Notes: generated by a model from the letters alone, not told the origin. A stretch of DNA of 64,000 bases from Pseudomonas triticifolii (GCF_014358015.1 NZ_JACONV010000007.1:123424-187423); one strand, 5' to 3'; shown: positions 8,919 to 18,463, counted from the stretch's first letter. Numbers and translations are program-made.

Positions 8919-10145
8919 ATGCACCGACGTCAAATGCTGCTCAACATGCTCTTGGCCGGCGCGGCCCTGACCTTGCCGCTGGGTGCCTATGCCACGCAGA
9001 TCCGAAACGCGCGTCTGTGGCGCACCAATGACGCACTTCGTCTGGTCCTCGACCTGAGTGGTCCGGTGCAATACAAAACCTTCTCGCTTACCTCGCCCGA
9101 CCGGTTGATCATCGACGTCAGTGGTTCGCGATTGACTGGCGATTTCAGCCAGTTGGCACTGGACCGAACCGTTATCAAATCCATTCGTTCCGGCCATTAC
9201 GGCACGGGCGACGACACACGCATCGTGCTGGACCTGACGGCGCCGGTACAGTTGAACAGTTTCCTGCTCGGCCCTCAGGGCGACCAGGGCCATCGGTTGG
9301 TGCTCGACATGAGTTCGACGGTTCATGCGCCCGTGCAGATGGCCCAGTTGCCACCGCCAGTACCGGTCAAGGAACCCGCCAAGGCACGTACGGGTGGTCG
9401 CGATATCATGGTCGTGGTCGATGCGGGTCATGGTGGCAAGGATCCGGGCGCGGTGGGTTCCCGTGGCGAGCGAGAGAAAGACGTGGTGCTGTCCATCGCC
9501 CAGTTGCTGGCCAAACGTCTCAAGCGCGAGAAGGGTTTCGACGTGCGACTTGTGCGCAACGACGACTTCTTTGTGCCGCTGCGCAAGCGCGTCGAGTTCG
9601 CTCACAAATCCAACGCCGACATGTTCATCTCCGTGCATGCCGATGCCGCGCCACGGCTGACGGCATCTGGTGCGTCGGTGTTTGCGTTGTCCGAAGGCGG
9701 CGCGACGTCTGCCACCGCGCGCTTCATGGCGCAGCGCGAGAATGGCGCGGACTTGCTGGGTGCAAGCTCACTGCTCAATCTGAAAGACAAGGATCCGATG
9801 CTGGCCGGGGTGATTCTCGACATGTCGATGAACGCAACCATTGCCGCCAGCCTGCAACTGGGTCACACCGTGCTGGGCAGTCTGGAAGGCATCACCACGC
9901 TGCACCAGAAGCGCGTGGAACAGGCCGGGTTCGCGGTGCTCAAATCGCCGGATGTGCCATCGATTCTGGTCGAGACCGGGTTCATCTCCAACAGCCGTGA
10001 CAGTCAGCGCCTGGTGACGGCGCGTCATCAACAGGCTGTCGCTGACGGTCTGTTCGACGGGCTGCAGCGTTATTTCCAGCGCAACCCGCCCGCGGACTCG
10101 CACATGGCCTGGGTGCAGGCCCGGAAGCAGGAACAGCAGGTCTGA
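8919..10145 (+). CDS. N-acetylmuramoyl-L-alanine amidase, Tat-type signal, zinc-limitation paralogue
   Basis: Protein of 408 residues that would cleave the amide bond between muramic acid and the stem peptide in the periplasm. It starts with an RR-containing signal (HRRQMLLNMLLAGAALTL), resembling a Tat signal as in E. coli AmiA/AmiC. An AMIN domain follows (about 30-130) and then an Amidase_3 domain (about 165-390) with zinc and catalytic residues in VDAGHGGKDPGA, SVHADA and LVETGFISN. ATG 8919 was taken; TTG 8901 adds six residues ahead of the signal. The nearby CobW and DUF1826 genes and the Zur box recall the PAO1 cluster in which a second amidase (PA5538, from memory) is Zur-regulated, so this may be a spare amidase made under zinc shortage. 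Confidence 0.88.
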   Translation: MHRRQMLLNMLLAGAALTLPLGAYATQIRNARLWRTNDALRLVLDLSGPVQYKTFSLTSPDRLIIDVSGSRLTGDFSQLALDRTVIKSIRSGHYGTGDDTRIVLDLTAPVQLNSFLLGPQGDQGHRLVLDMSSTVHAPVQMAQLPPPVPVKEPAKARTGGRDIMVVVDAGHGGKDPGAVGSRGEREKDVVLSIAQLLAKRLKREKGFDVRLVRNDDFFVPLRKRVEFAHKSNADMFISVHADAAPRLTASGASVFALSEGGATSATARFMAQRENGADLLGASSLLNLKDKDPMLAGVILDMSMNATIAASLQLGHTVLGSLEGITTLHQKRVEQAGFAVLKSPDVPSILVETGFISNSRDSQRLVTARHQQAVADGLFDGLQRYFQRNPPADSHMAWVQARKQEQQV

Positions 10146-10149
10146 CCCT

Positions 10150-10539
10150 TTATCTGCAGCCGTTCAGGCGGCTGCAGGTGATCTTGCTGCGGGTGCCATT
10201 CGAGCTTGAAACCCGTGTAATCGTCGTCCAGCCCACGCGCTGGATGGTACCTATCCAGGCTTCGCCATCCGACGCCAGCCCGGTGAAGAATGTCAGCTGA
10301 TCGTAGCGGCTGTTGGTCTGCACCCAGCGGCGTTTATCCAGCACTTCATAGCCTCTCAACCAGGTCGTTTGCCCCGCCGTGGTGACACTGTAGTGATTAC
10401 CCAGCGCGTCGCTGCACGCCAGCACCGTTGCGCTGCGCGTGCACAACGCCAGATCGGCGGCAGGCCTCGCGCCAGCTGACATTGCGGGCGTGCAGGCCAG
10501 CATCAGTGCGACGATAAAACATGGCGAGACATCTCTCAT
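10150..10539 (-). CDS. Small secreted protein of unknown function
   Basis: Protein of 129 residues with a signal peptide cleaved near AMSAGA. The mature part has four Cys that could form two disulfides and a Trp/Tyr-rich beta-type pattern. No family was recognised. It is convergent with the amidase gene and divergent from the CobW gene, with the Zur box at 10573-10595 between the divergent starts, so zinc control is possible. An inverted repeat (CTGCAGCCG...CGGCTGCAG, 10154-10177) overlaps its last codons and could help end transcription. Confidence 0.65.
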   Translation of the reverse strand: MRDVSPCFIVALMLACTPAMSAGARPAADLALCTRSATVLACSDALGNHYSVTTAGQTTWLRGYEVLDKRRWVQTNSRYDQLTFFTGLASDGEAWIGTIQRVGWTTITRVSSSNGTRSKITCSRLNGCR

Positions 10540-10572
10540 GACGAACCCTTCATCAAGCAGTGTAGCTATTCT

Positions 10573-10595
10573 GTGTTGTTATACTATAACATCTC
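10573..10595. promoter_or_regulatory. Zur box
   Basis: A 23-base near-palindrome centred on C10584: the left arm GTGTTGTTATA and the right arm TATAACATCTC agree at 9 of 11 mirrored positions. The core TGTTATA-n-TATAACA is identical to the core of the known gammaproteobacterial Zur operator. It sits 85 bases before the CobW start and 33 bases before the divergent secreted-protein start. Placement ahead of a COG0523 GTPase is the classical Zur arrangement. Confidence 0.85.
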
Positions 10596-10680
10596 AGCGT
10601 GATTAGAGCAGGCTGCAGAGGGATTCGTCGCAGCCTATATGAACAAGGTCAAAGCCTTGCGTTCCGGCTGGAGAATCCTG

Positions 10681-11889
10681 ATGTCGAACCGTTTACCCGT
10701 CACTGTGCTGTCCGGATTTCTCGGCGCGGGCAAGAGCACCTTACTCAATTACGTGCTGCGCAATCGTGAAAGTCTGCGCGTGGCTGTGATCGTCAACGAC
10801 ATGAGCGAAATCAACATCGACGGCAGTGAGGTTCAGCGCGACGTCAGCTTGAACCGCGCCGAAGAAAAGCTCATCGAGATGAGCAATGGCTGTATTTGCT
10901 GCACCTTGCGCGAAGACCTGCTCGAAGAGGTCAGCCGCCTCGCTCAAGACGGACGCTTCGATTATCTGCTGATCGAGTCCACGGGCATTTCCGAGCCGTT
11001 GCCGGTCGCAGAAACCTTCACGTTTCGCGATGAAGCAGGCAAGAGCCTGACCGACCTCGCGCGTCTGGACACCATGGTGACGGTGGTCGACGGGCTGAAC
11101 TTCCTGCTCGACTACGAAGCTGCCGATGGCCTGGACACGCGTGGCGAAACCCTGGGCGAGGACGATGATCGCTCGATTACCGACCTGCTGATCGAGCAGA
11201 TCGAGTTCGCCGACGTCATCCTGATCAGCAAGATTGACCTGATCAGTTCCCACGAACGCGAAGAGCTGATGGCCATCCTGAGAAGCCTGAACGCCGACGC
11301 CGACATCATCCCGATGGTCATGGGGGAGGTGCCGCTGGCGCGCATTCTCAATACCAAACGCTTCGACTTTGACCGCGCCTCACAGGCCCCGGGCTGGTTG
11401 AAGGAAATGCGCGGCGAGCATATTCCTGAAACTGAAGCGTACGGCATTGCCTCAACGGCTTATCGCGCACGTCGTCCGTTTCACCCCGAGCGGTTTTTCA
11501 ACTTTATCAATCGTCCGTGGACCAATGGCAAATTGCTGCGCTCCAAAGGTTTTTTCTGGCTGGCCAGCAAATACAAGGAGGCAGGCAGCTGGTCTCAGGC
11601 AGGCGGGCTGATGCGCCATGGTTTTGCAGGCCGCTGGTGGCGCTTCGTGACACGTGAGAGCTGGCCTGAAGACCAGGAAAGCGTGACCTCGATTCTGAAC
11701 AACTGGTCGACGGAAACCGGGGATTGCCGTCAGGAACTGGTGTTTATCGGCCAGGACATCGACTTCGATCAATTGCGCACTGAACTGGACGAGTGCCTGC
11801 TCACCGACGACGAAATGGCGGTGGGTGTCGAGCACTGGCGTGCGCTGAATGATCCGTTTGGTCCTTGGCACGAGGAGGTGGCCGCATGA
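10681..11889 (+). CDS. CobW/COG0523 GTPase, Zur-linked zinc metallochaperone type
   Basis: Protein of 402 residues. Walker A is GFLGAGKST (about residues 10-18), the metal-binding CxCC motif is in [16 protein letters not shown], then [11 protein letters not shown] and the G4-type ISKIDLI. The C-terminal CobW_C part contains [12 protein letters not shown] 10681 has GGAG at 10670-10673, a better start than the upstream ATG at 10639. COG0523 proteins of this type (ZigA, YciC) are GTP-dependent zinc chaperones made under zinc limitation. The Zur box upstream supports that role. The stop overlaps the DUF1826 start. Confidence 0.88.
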   Translation: MSNRLPVTVLSGFLGAGKSTLLNYVLRNRESLRVAVIVNDMSEINIDGSEVQRDVSLNRAEEKLIEMSNGCICCTLREDLLEEVSRLAQDGRFDYLLIESTGISEPLPVAETFTFRDEAGKSLTDLARLDTMVTVVDGLNFLLDYEAADGLDTRGETLGEDDDRSITDLLIEQIEFADVILISKIDLISSHEREELMAILRSLNADADIIPMVMGEVPLARILNTKRFDFDRASQAPGWLKEMRGEHIPETEAYGIASTAYRARRPFHPERFFNFINRPWTNGKLLRSKGFFWLASKYKEAGSWSQAGGLMRHGFAGRWWRFVTRESWPEDQESVTSILNNWSTETGDCRQELVFIGQDIDFDQLRTELDECLLTDDEMAVGVEHWRALNDPFGPWHEEVAA

Positions 11890-12539
11890 TGCCTGCCCAT
11901 TTACTGAAGTATCCGCCGCTGACGCGTCAAACACACGGTGATACCCCTGATGTACTGGGCGATGTGCTGGAGGATGGCGTCAACCTGGCGGTGTGGCGGC
12001 GTCAGCTACCCGCGCATATCGAGGACTTTGGCGCGTTGCTCCTGTCGATGGGCCAGCCACTCTCCGAATCGCTGACCCTGGACGTGAAGGGGGGTGATGT
12101 CGAGCCTGATTTGCGCACGCTGGCGTCCGGCTACGCAGACCTGCAGGGGTATCAAGGCTTTATTGCCGACGTGTCCTGGCTGGTCAGCGCCTATGCCTGC
12201 CTGTTGGGCGCAGAGAGCGTCGGCCTGCGTTTGCGGGTGCTCGACAAGGCCATGTGCCCGCGCTTTCATGTCGATCATGTGCCGGTGCGGTTGATCACCA
12301 CCTACGCAGGATGCGGCAGTCAGTGGCTTGAGGAAGGCGTCATCGACCGCAAACAGCTGGGTCGCGCAGAGGCAGAGCCGATGGACGCCAGCCTGATTCA
12401 GCAGATCGATACGGCACACGTGGCGTTGCTCAAGGGTGAGCGCTGGCGCGGGAACGAAGGCAGTGGCCTCGTGCATCGCTCGCCAGCGTTGGGCCGTGAT
12501 GAACGAAGGTTGATCCTGACCCTGGACTGGCTGGCCTGA
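11886..12539 (+). CDS. DUF1826 protein
   Basis: Protein of 217 residues, translationally coupled to the CobW gene by an ATGA overlap. The conserved block [19 protein letters not shown] near residues 122-140, with its Cys and His, is characteristic of DUF1826, a family usually found beside Zur-regulated CobW genes. Those residues could bind zinc, which is an inference. No signal peptide, so cytoplasmic. ATG 11886 was preferred to a GTG 21 bases upstream because of the coupling. Confidence 0.8.
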   Translation: MMPAHLLKYPPLTRQTHGDTPDVLGDVLEDGVNLAVWRRQLPAHIEDFGALLLSMGQPLSESLTLDVKGGDVEPDLRTLASGYADLQGYQGFIADVSWLVSAYACLLGAESVGLRLRVLDKAMCPRFHVDHVPVRLITTYAGCGSQWLEEGVIDRKQLGRAEAEPMDASLIQQIDTAHVALLKGERWRGNEGSGLVHRSPALGRDERRLILTLDWLA

Positions 12540-12546
12540 CGCGCCA

Positions 12547-12915
12547 TTACGGCGTTAACCACTGGCCCTTGCTCTGGCCTTCGCAGAACGGTTTAAGGTA
12601 CAGGGCATCAGTGGCTACGCCGTAATAATGGATGTTCTCGCGATAAGGCATATTGGCGACCTGCGCATTGCGGCACACGCCGAATGCGCCCGCCGGGCAC
12701 TGGGTTGAATAGGTCACGTCGGTCTTCTGGCCTGCCAGTTGAGGCTGACAAAAGCTGTCGTGAAACAGGTTTGCCGGGATGTTGATATTTTCCTGGCAGA
12801 CTTTGACATCCAGCCTTTCGGCCTGACTGTGTACCAGGCACGCCTGGGCCCACACGTGTCCCGAAGACATCGCCAGCAGTAACGTCGATACGGCAGACAG
12901 CCGCCTTACTTGCAT
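12547..12915 (-). CDS. Small secreted Cys-rich protein of unknown function
   Basis: Protein of 122 residues with a signal peptide cleaved near VWAQA. The mature part has six Cys spaced through its length, likely disulfide-bonded in the periplasm. It lies opposite in direction to the zinc-block genes, between DUF1826 and the second CobW gene. I know no function for it. It is distinct from the protein at 10150-10539. Confidence 0.65.
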   Translation of the reverse strand: MQVRRLSAVSTLLLAMSSGHVWAQACLVHSQAERLDVKVCQENINIPANLFHDSFCQPQLAGQKTDVTYSTQCPAGAFGVCRNAQVANMPYRENIHYYGVATDALYLKPFCEGQSKGQWLTP

Positions 12916-12968
12916 CGTGACCTTTCCTTGCTCTTCAATGGCGAACGTACTCGCAGAAGTGACTTTCC

Positions 12969-13949
12969 ATGCTGCAGAACATTGCGACTCATGTTATCGG
13001 AGGCCCGCTGGGCGCCGGCAAGACCAGCCTGATCAAACGATTGCTGGCCCAGAAACCTGAGCATGAACGCTGGGCTGTGTTGATCAACGAGTTCGGACAG
13101 ATCGGCCTGGACGCTGCACTGCTGACCACCGCCAACGATGGTATCGCACTTGGCGAAGTGGCTGGCGGCTGCCTGTGCTGTGTCAATGGCGTGCCGTTTC
13201 AGATCGGTCTGGGTCGGTTGTTGCGCAAGGCCAGGCCTGACCGGCTGCTGATCGAGCCATCAGGGCTGGGGCATCCCGCGCAGTTGATGGCGCAGCTGCG
13301 TGAAGCGCCGTGGCGCGACGTCCTGGCCGTTCAGCCCAGCGTCATGGTGCTGGATGCCGCTGCCATGCACGAAGGCGAACGGTTGTCAGCGACTCAACAG
13401 CAGGCGCTGGCGCAGGCAGGCCTTGTGATCATGAATAAGTCCGAGCTTCTGGATGAGAGCGCAAGGCAGTCGTTGACTGAGCAACTGGCGGGGCATGAGC
13501 TGTTCTGGACGCGTTACAGCGAGCTGCCACTCGACCGCTTACCCGGCTATCGGCAGGACGCGCCTGTGGATAAACGCGCTGTGGATAACCTGGAATTGCC
13601 CCGCAGTATCGCGACGTTGCCAGCGGTCTGGGCCGATCCCGAGGTGCCCATCTGTCTGAGTCAGCAAAGCGCGGAAGGCTGGAGCATCGGATGGCGTTGG
13701 CATCGCTCGCAACAGTTTGACCTGATACGCATACTGCATTGGCTGGAAAGCCTGTCCTGGCGACGGGCCAAGATGGTTATCCACAGCGAAGGTGGCTGGT
13801 ATTCAGGCAACGTCGCAGAAAGCGGACGGCTGGCCTGGCATCTCAGCGAGTGGCGACAGGACTCGCGGCTGGAACTGATCTTCTCGACCCCTCAGGATGT
13901 CGACGTGTTGCAGAAGCAGATGGCCGAGTGCCTCTTGGCAGACACATGA
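12969..13949 (+). CDS. Second CobW/COG0523 GTPase
   Basis: Protein of 326 residues, shorter than the first CobW. Walker A is GGPLGAGKTS near the N-terminus, the CxCC motif is in GGCLCCVNGVPFQ, then LLIEPSGLGHPAQL and MNKSELLD as the G4 region. The C-terminal domain is short and divergent, lacking the usual His-rich loop. It starts 53 bases from the divergent secreted-protein gene. Its place in the same block suggests a second metal chaperone for zinc starvation; the client protein is unknown. Confidence 0.82.
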   Translation: MLQNIATHVIGGPLGAGKTSLIKRLLAQKPEHERWAVLINEFGQIGLDAALLTTANDGIALGEVAGGCLCCVNGVPFQIGLGRLLRKARPDRLLIEPSGLGHPAQLMAQLREAPWRDVLAVQPSVMVLDAAAMHEGERLSATQQQALAQAGLVIMNKSELLDESARQSLTEQLAGHELFWTRYSELPLDRLPGYRQDAPVDKRAVDNLELPRSIATLPAVWADPEVPICLSQQSAEGWSIGWRWHRSQQFDLIRILHWLESLSWRRAKMVIHSEGGWYSGNVAESGRLAWHLSEWRQDSRLELIFSTPQDVDVLQKQMAECLLADT

Positions 13950-13999
13950 TTGCGGGAAGTGTTTCTGACGTGGCGCTGTCTTACAGCAGCCAAGGAACT

Positions 14000-14025
14000 G
14001 TGGGAGCCGGCAAGTCCCCTCCCAC
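14000..14025. repeat. REP element, possible terminator
   Basis: The stretch starts gtgggag and ends ctcccac around gccggcaagtcc, forming a hairpin of the REP family. It lies between the convergent CobW gene and the DUF3301 gene, followed by five A residues that would give a T-run for leftward transcription. Confidence 0.65.
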
Positions 14026-14036
14026 AAAAACAGAGC

Positions 14037-14429
14037 CTACTGCTTCCACTTTTGATGCGACTGACGCCATTCGCTCATCTGGATGATTTCAGCGCTGGGC
14101 GGCGGCGTTTTTATTTCGAACGGGTAGGGCGCCAGTTCGATCTGGGCGGTGTGGGCACCGAACATGGTGATGGTGCCGGGATGGCGTTGTTCGCCGGTGA
14201 CGGTGAATTCGAAACCGTACACCCTTGCCAGACGCTTGTGACCCTGAGCATCGCGAGCGAAGGTGAGGCGGCGCAGGGCCACATTGCCGTCCAGCAATTC
14301 GAGTTCGAGCCGTGCGCAGTGCTGCTTGACCCGCTCCAGCGCTTTCTCGCGCAGACCATGGGCGTGCCACCACCAGGCCGCAGCGCTCGCGAACAGCATC
14401 AGCACGAAAATGTTTCCCAAGGTCAGCAT
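14037..14429 (-). CDS. DUF3301 membrane-anchored protein
   Basis: Protein of 130 residues with one N-terminal transmembrane helix (about residues 4-22) and a soluble tail. The pattern HGLREKALERVKQHC, then LLDGNVALRRL and RRYGFEFT-like segments, is typical of DUF3301, of unknown function. The ATG at 14429 has GGAG nine bases upstream and was preferred to a GTG at 14456. Convergent with the second CobW gene. Confidence 0.75.
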   Translation of the reverse strand: MLTLGNIFVLMLFASAAAWWWHAHGLREKALERVKQHCARLELELLDGNVALRRLTFARDAQGHKRLARVYGFEFTVTGEQRHPGTITMFGAHTAQIELAPYPFEIKTPPPSAEIIQMSEWRQSHQKWKQ

Positions 14430-14543
14430 GACAGAGTGCTCCAGCGAAGGAGCCACCAGCTTAACTGTCTTGAGTGATTTACAGCCATACTGTGCGACTT
14501 ATATTTCTCATGACTGCATTTGCATCGTGTTCAGGATACTCCC

Positions 14544-15410
14544 ATGAAACGTACACCCCACTTGCTCGCTATCCAGTCCCACGTGGTCTTCGGCCACGCT
14601 GGCAACAGTGCGGCGGTGTTTCCGATGCAACGTATCGGGGTCAATGTCTGGCCGCTCAATACGGTCCAGTTCTCCAACCACACGCAATACAAGCAATGGA
14701 CGGGCGAAGTGCTGGCTCCGCAGCAGATTCCGGCTCTGATCGACGGCATTGCCGCGATTGGCGAGCTGGGCAACTGCGATGCCGTCTTGTCGGGCTACCT
14801 GGGCAGTGCCGCGCAAGGACGGGCGATTCTGACCGGTGTGGCGCGTATCAAGGCCGCTAACCCCAAGGCGCTGTACCTGTGCGACCCGGTGATGGGCCAT
14901 CCCGAGAAGGGCTGCATCGTCCCGGCAGAAGTCAGCGACTTCTTGCTGGAAGAGGCCGCTGCCATGGCCGACTTTTTGTGTCCCAATCAGCTGGAGCTGG
15001 ACAGCTTTTCGGGGCGCAAGCCGCAATCACTGCTCGACTGCCTGGGCATGGCAAAAGCGTTGCTGGCGCGAGGCCCGAAAGCGGTGGTGGTCAAACACCT
15101 GGATTACCCCGGCAAGGCCGCCGACGGTTTTGAAATGCTGCTGGTGACGGCCGACGCCAGTTGGCACTTGCGCCGCCCACTGCTGGCGTTCCCGCGTCAG
15201 CCGGTGGGTGTGGGCGATCTGACCTCGGGCCTGTTTCTGTCGCGCGTGCTACTGGGCGATGATCTGGTCGCGGCATTTGAGTTCACCGCGTCTGCCGTGC
15301 ACGAAGTGCTGCTGGAAACCCAGGCGTGCGGCAGCTACGAGCTTGAGCTGGTGCGCGCCCAGGACCGTATCGCTCATCCGCGGGTGCGTTTCGAAGCGGT
15401 ACGTCTGTAA
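14544..15410 (+). CDS. pdxY: Pyridoxal kinase PdxY
   Basis: Protein of 288 residues, the usual PdxY length. It would phosphorylate pyridoxal with ATP in the vitamin B6 salvage pathway. The opening [32 protein letters not shown] block, [13 protein letters not shown] and the anion-hole motif [17 protein letters not shown] near residues 215-232 are diagnostic of the family. ATG 14544 is used; an upstream in-frame GTG/ATG region would add eight unneeded residues. Confidence 0.93.
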   Translation: MKRTPHLLAIQSHVVFGHAGNSAAVFPMQRIGVNVWPLNTVQFSNHTQYKQWTGEVLAPQQIPALIDGIAAIGELGNCDAVLSGYLGSAAQGRAILTGVARIKAANPKALYLCDPVMGHPEKGCIVPAEVSDFLLEEAAAMADFLCPNQLELDSFSGRKPQSLLDCLGMAKALLARGPKAVVVKHLDYPGKAADGFEMLLVTADASWHLRRPLLAFPRQPVGVGDLTSGLFLSRVLLGDDLVAAFEFTASAVHEVLLETQACGSYELELVRAQDRIAHPRVRFEAVRL

Positions 15411-15458
15411 GCAGCATGAGCAGACTGATGGCTCAGGCATCCTTGCCTGGGCCGGATC

Positions 15459-15944
15459 TTACAAGGCTTCTTCCTTGATTTCCTGATAGCGCTTTTCCAG
15501 TTCCTGGCGGATCTGACGGCGTTGCTGCGCCTGGATGTAGCGACGCTTGGCGTCAGGGCTCTCGGGCTCCAGCGGCGGGACGCTGGCGGGTTTGCGGTTG
15601 TCGTCCACGGCCACCATGGTGAAGAAGCAGCTGTTGGAGTGGCGCACCGAGCGCTCGCGGATGTTTTCCGTGACCACCTTGATGCCCACCTCCATCGAGG
15701 TGTTGCCGGTGTAGTTCACCGACGCCAGGAACGTTACCAGTTCGCCGACATGCACCGGCTCACGGAAAATCACCTGGTCCACGGACAGCGTCACCACATA
15801 GCGTCCGGCGTAGCGGCTCGCGCAGGCGTAGGCCACTTCATCCAGGTATTTGAGTAACGTGCCGCCGTGCACATTGCCAGAGAAGTTGGCCATGTCCGGG
15901 GTCATCAAAACAGTCATCGACAGCTGGGCGTTTCCGGGTTCCAT
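15459..15944 (-). CDS. Acyl-CoA thioesterase (hotdog, YciA/BACH type)
   Basis: Protein of 161 residues. The hotdog signature NFSGNVHGGTLLKYLDEVAYACASRY (about residues 20-45) carries the catalytic Asp/Glu region. The last 40 residues are charged and probably helical. It would hydrolyse acyl-CoA thioesters in the cytoplasm. Convergent with pdxY. A second member of the family is at 46968-47369. Confidence 0.85.
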   Translation of the reverse strand: MEPGNAQLSMTVLMTPDMANFSGNVHGGTLLKYLDEVAYACASRYAGRYVVTLSVDQVIFREPVHVGELVTFLASVNYTGNTSMEVGIKVVTENIRERSVRHSNSCFFTMVAVDDNRKPASVPPLEPESPDAKRRYIQAQQRRQIRQELEKRYQEIKEEAL

Positions 15945-16248
15945 AGCGTACTCACACGGTCAGGGTGTTCAAGTGGCGCCTGTGTTGGCGCTCGAAGTGT
16001 TGCAGCCAGGCAGTCTGCACCCTTATCGGGACGCTGGCCGTCCGGCGTCCGTCACGCATCCCTCCATCTGTTTCCATATATTGCATCGGCTTTTTGTCGA
16101 AGAGTGCAGTGTTAACCTTCAAAAACCCGTGGATCGGGTTTTTTCCTACAGTTTCATCAGATTTTGATGACGGAATTATCGGTAGGTGACGTGCTAGGGA
16201 CGTCGCTAGCGGTCTGAGGAGTCATCACTTACAAGGAGCGAGCCCCCC
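15945..16248. other. Intergenic region between thioesterase and antiporter genes
   Basis: These 304 bases hold the promoters of two divergent genes and, in the middle, a strong terminator-like hairpin (16121-16144). No credible coding frame was seen. The last 25 bases carry AAGGAG for the antiporter start. Confidence 0.6.
16121..16144. terminator. Orphan intrinsic-terminator hairpin
   Basis: AAAAACCCG-tggat-CGGGTTTTT is a perfect 9-base inverted repeat with a 5-base loop and flanking A and T runs, so it would work on either strand. No annotated gene ends here: the flanking genes diverge. It may end a small RNA or insulate the divergent promoters. Confidence 0.75.
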
Positions 16249-18015
16249 ATGCATGCCATCAACTTCATTCAGGACCTGGCAGTGATCATGCTGGTGGCGG
16301 GCGTGGTGACCATCCTTTTCCATCGACTGCGGCAACCGGTGGTGCTGGGCTACATTGTCGCCGGGTTCATCATCGGCCCGCATACGCCGCCCGTGAGCCT
16401 GATCCACGACGAAGACACGATCAAGACCCTGGCCGAGTTGGGGGTCATCTTCCTGATGTTCTGCCTGGGCCTGGAATTCAGCCTGCGCAAACTGTTCAAG
16501 GTGGGTGCCACGGCGTTCATTGCCGCCTTCCTCGAAATCGCCCTGATGATCTGGATCGGCTATGAAATCGGCCAGTTCTTTGGTTGGAAAACCATGGACT
16601 CGCTGTTTCTGGGGGCGATTCTGGCGATTTCCTCGACCACGATCATCGTCAAGGCGCTCAACGACCTGAAGATGAAGAACGAGCGCTTCGCTCAGTTGAT
16701 CTTCGGGGTGCTGATCGTTGAAGACATTCTGGGGATCGGCATCATCGCGCTGCTCTCCGGGATTGCAGTCAGCGGTTCGGTCAGCTCTGGCGAGGTGTTC
16801 TCGACAGTCGGCAAATTGTCGCTGTTCATGATCGTGGCGCTGGTGATCGGCATTCTGCTGGTGCCGCGAGTGCTGGCCTACGTGGCCAGATTCGAAAGCA
16901 ACGAAATGCTGCTGGTAACAGTGCTGGGCCTGTGTTTCGGTTTCTGCCTGCTGGTGGTCAAGCTGGAATACAGCATGGTCCTGGGCGCGTTCCTGATTGG
17001 CGCGATCATGGCCGAATCCCGCGAGCTGATAAAGATCGAGCGTTTGATCGAGCCGATCCGCGACATGTTCAGCGCGATCTTCTTCGTGGCGATCGGCTTG
17101 ATGATCGACCCGCATATCTTGCTGGATTACGCCTGGCCCATTGCAGTCATTACTGTTGCGGTGGTGCTGGGCAAGATGCTGTCCTGCGGGCTGGGCGCGT
17201 TTATCGCGGGCAACGATGGCCGCACCTCATTGCGCGTGGGGATGGGCCTGTCACAGATTGGCGAGTTTTCTTTCATCATCGCGGCGCTGGGCGTGACGCT
17301 GCAGGTCACCAGCGACTTCCTGTACCCGGTGGCGGTTGCCGTTTCGGCCATCACCACGTTGTTGACGCCCTACCTGATTCGCGGCGCTGATCCGCTGTCG
17401 AACAAGCTGGCCACACTGGTGCCCGGCCGTGTCGCCCGGGTCTTCAACCTGTACGGCGAATGGCTGCGCAGCATTCAGCCACAGGGACAGGGTGCGGTGT
17501 TGGCGAAGATGATCCGTCGCATCCTGCTGCAAGTCGGCGTGAACCTGGCGCTGGTCATGGCGATCTTCTTCAGCGGAGGCTATTTTGCCGAGCGCATCGG
17601 TGGCTACATGAGCGAGTGGGTCGGTGATATCAGCCATCAGAAGGCATGGATTTGTGGCGCAGCGTTGCTGCTCTCGCTGCCATTCCTGATCGCGGCGTAT
17701 CGCAAGCTCAAGGCACTGTCGATGTTGCTGGCGGAGATGGGTGTGAAACCGGAAATGGCTGGCCGTCATACGGCACGCGTGCGCAGGGTGGTGGCGGAGG
17801 TGATTCCCTTGTTTTCGCTGGCAGTCATCTTCGTCATGCTGGCGGCGCTGTCGGCGAGCATTCTTCCGGCCAACGAGTTGCTGCTGGTCATCGCACTGAT
17901 TGGCGCGTTGGTGGCGGCGCTGTTGTGGCGGTGGTTCATCCGCGTGCATACACGGATGCAGGTCGCGTTGCTGGACACACTGGAGAATAACAATCAGGAG
18001 TCATCCGGGCATTGA
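16249..18015 (+). CDS. CPA2-family cation:proton antiporter (Kef/YbaL-like)
   Basis: Protein of 588 residues with about 12 antiporter helices. The Na_H_Exchanger signature is visible in FHRLRQPVVLGYIVAGFIIGP (residues 24-44), FCLGLEFSLRKL and ILAISSTTIIVKAL. After about residue 385 it lacks the Rossmann-type RCK/TrkA_N domain of KefB/KefC; instead there are three or four more hydrophobic helices. It would exchange K+ or Na+ for protons at the inner membrane; the ion is not decided. Start ATG 16249 with AAGGAG upstream. Confidence 0.85.
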   Translation: MHAINFIQDLAVIMLVAGVVTILFHRLRQPVVLGYIVAGFIIGPHTPPVSLIHDEDTIKTLAELGVIFLMFCLGLEFSLRKLFKVGATAFIAAFLEIALMIWIGYEIGQFFGWKTMDSLFLGAILAISSTTIIVKALNDLKMKNERFAQLIFGVLIVEDILGIGIIALLSGIAVSGSVSSGEVFSTVGKLSLFMIVALVIGILLVPRVLAYVARFESNEMLLVTVLGLCFGFCLLVVKLEYSMVLGAFLIGAIMAESRELIKIERLIEPIRDMFSAIFFVAIGLMIDPHILLDYAWPIAVITVAVVLGKMLSCGLGAFIAGNDGRTSLRVGMGLSQIGEFSFIIAALGVTLQVTSDFLYPVAVAVSAITTLLTPYLIRGADPLSNKLATLVPGRVARVFNLYGEWLRSIQPQGQGAVLAKMIRRILLQVGVNLALVMAIFFSGGYFAERIGGYMSEWVGDISHQKAWICGAALLLSLPFLIAAYRKLKALSMLLAEMGVKPEMAGRHTARVRRVVAEVIPLFSLAVIFVMLAALSASILPANELLLVIALIGALVAALLWRWFIRVHTRMQVALLDTLENNNQESSGH

Positions 18016-18055
18016 GCCCGGTGACAGATCTGCTTGCGATACAGCCCGGGGCGTT

Positions 18056-18463
18056 TCAGCTTTCCAGCCAGACGTCCCGTGCCCAATGCCAGACCGATTC
18101 CCAGCTTTCTTCCGTGACCAACTCTTCTTCGGCGGACCACAACAGCACGGTGCCGTCTTCTTCGACGCAGTAGTAGTCGTCGCCGTCCTGGCAGATCGGA
18201 ATCAGCTCACGCGGCACGCCCATGTCCCATGCAGTCGCTGCCACATCCGGCAGGAAGGTGTGCGACTGCGGGTCTGTGACCGTGACGGGCTCCAGGCTGC
18301 CGTACACCACGTCGCTGACAGTCAGGAGAAACTCCTTGAAGACAAACGGGATGTTGATGAACAGCTGTTCCTCGATCTCGACCAGTTGGTCCTCATCGGG
18401 CAGTTCAAGTGGAACCGGAACCGGCTCGTTTGCTTCACGCAGTTGTTCGATGACTTCTTCCAC
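18056..18463 (-). CDS. SUKH (SMI1/KNR4) family protein
   Basis: Protein of 135 residues, very acidic. ELPDEDQLVEIEEQLFINIPFVFKEFLLTVSD followed by a G near residue 55 and the C-terminal WESVWHWARDVW are characteristic of the SMI1/KNR4 fold. In bacteria this fold is widely used for immunity to secreted nuclease-type toxins, yet no toxin gene is beside it here. It could equally be a housekeeping SUKH protein. It shares the direction of the Tim44-like gene upstream, separated by a terminator. Confidence 0.75.
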   Translation of the reverse strand: MEEVIEQLREANEPVPVPLELPDEDQLVEIEEQLFINIPFVFKEFLLTVSDVVYGSLEPVTVTDPQSHTFLPDVAATAWDMGVPRELIPICQDGDDYYCVEEDGTVLLWSAEEELVTEESWESVWHWARDVWLES

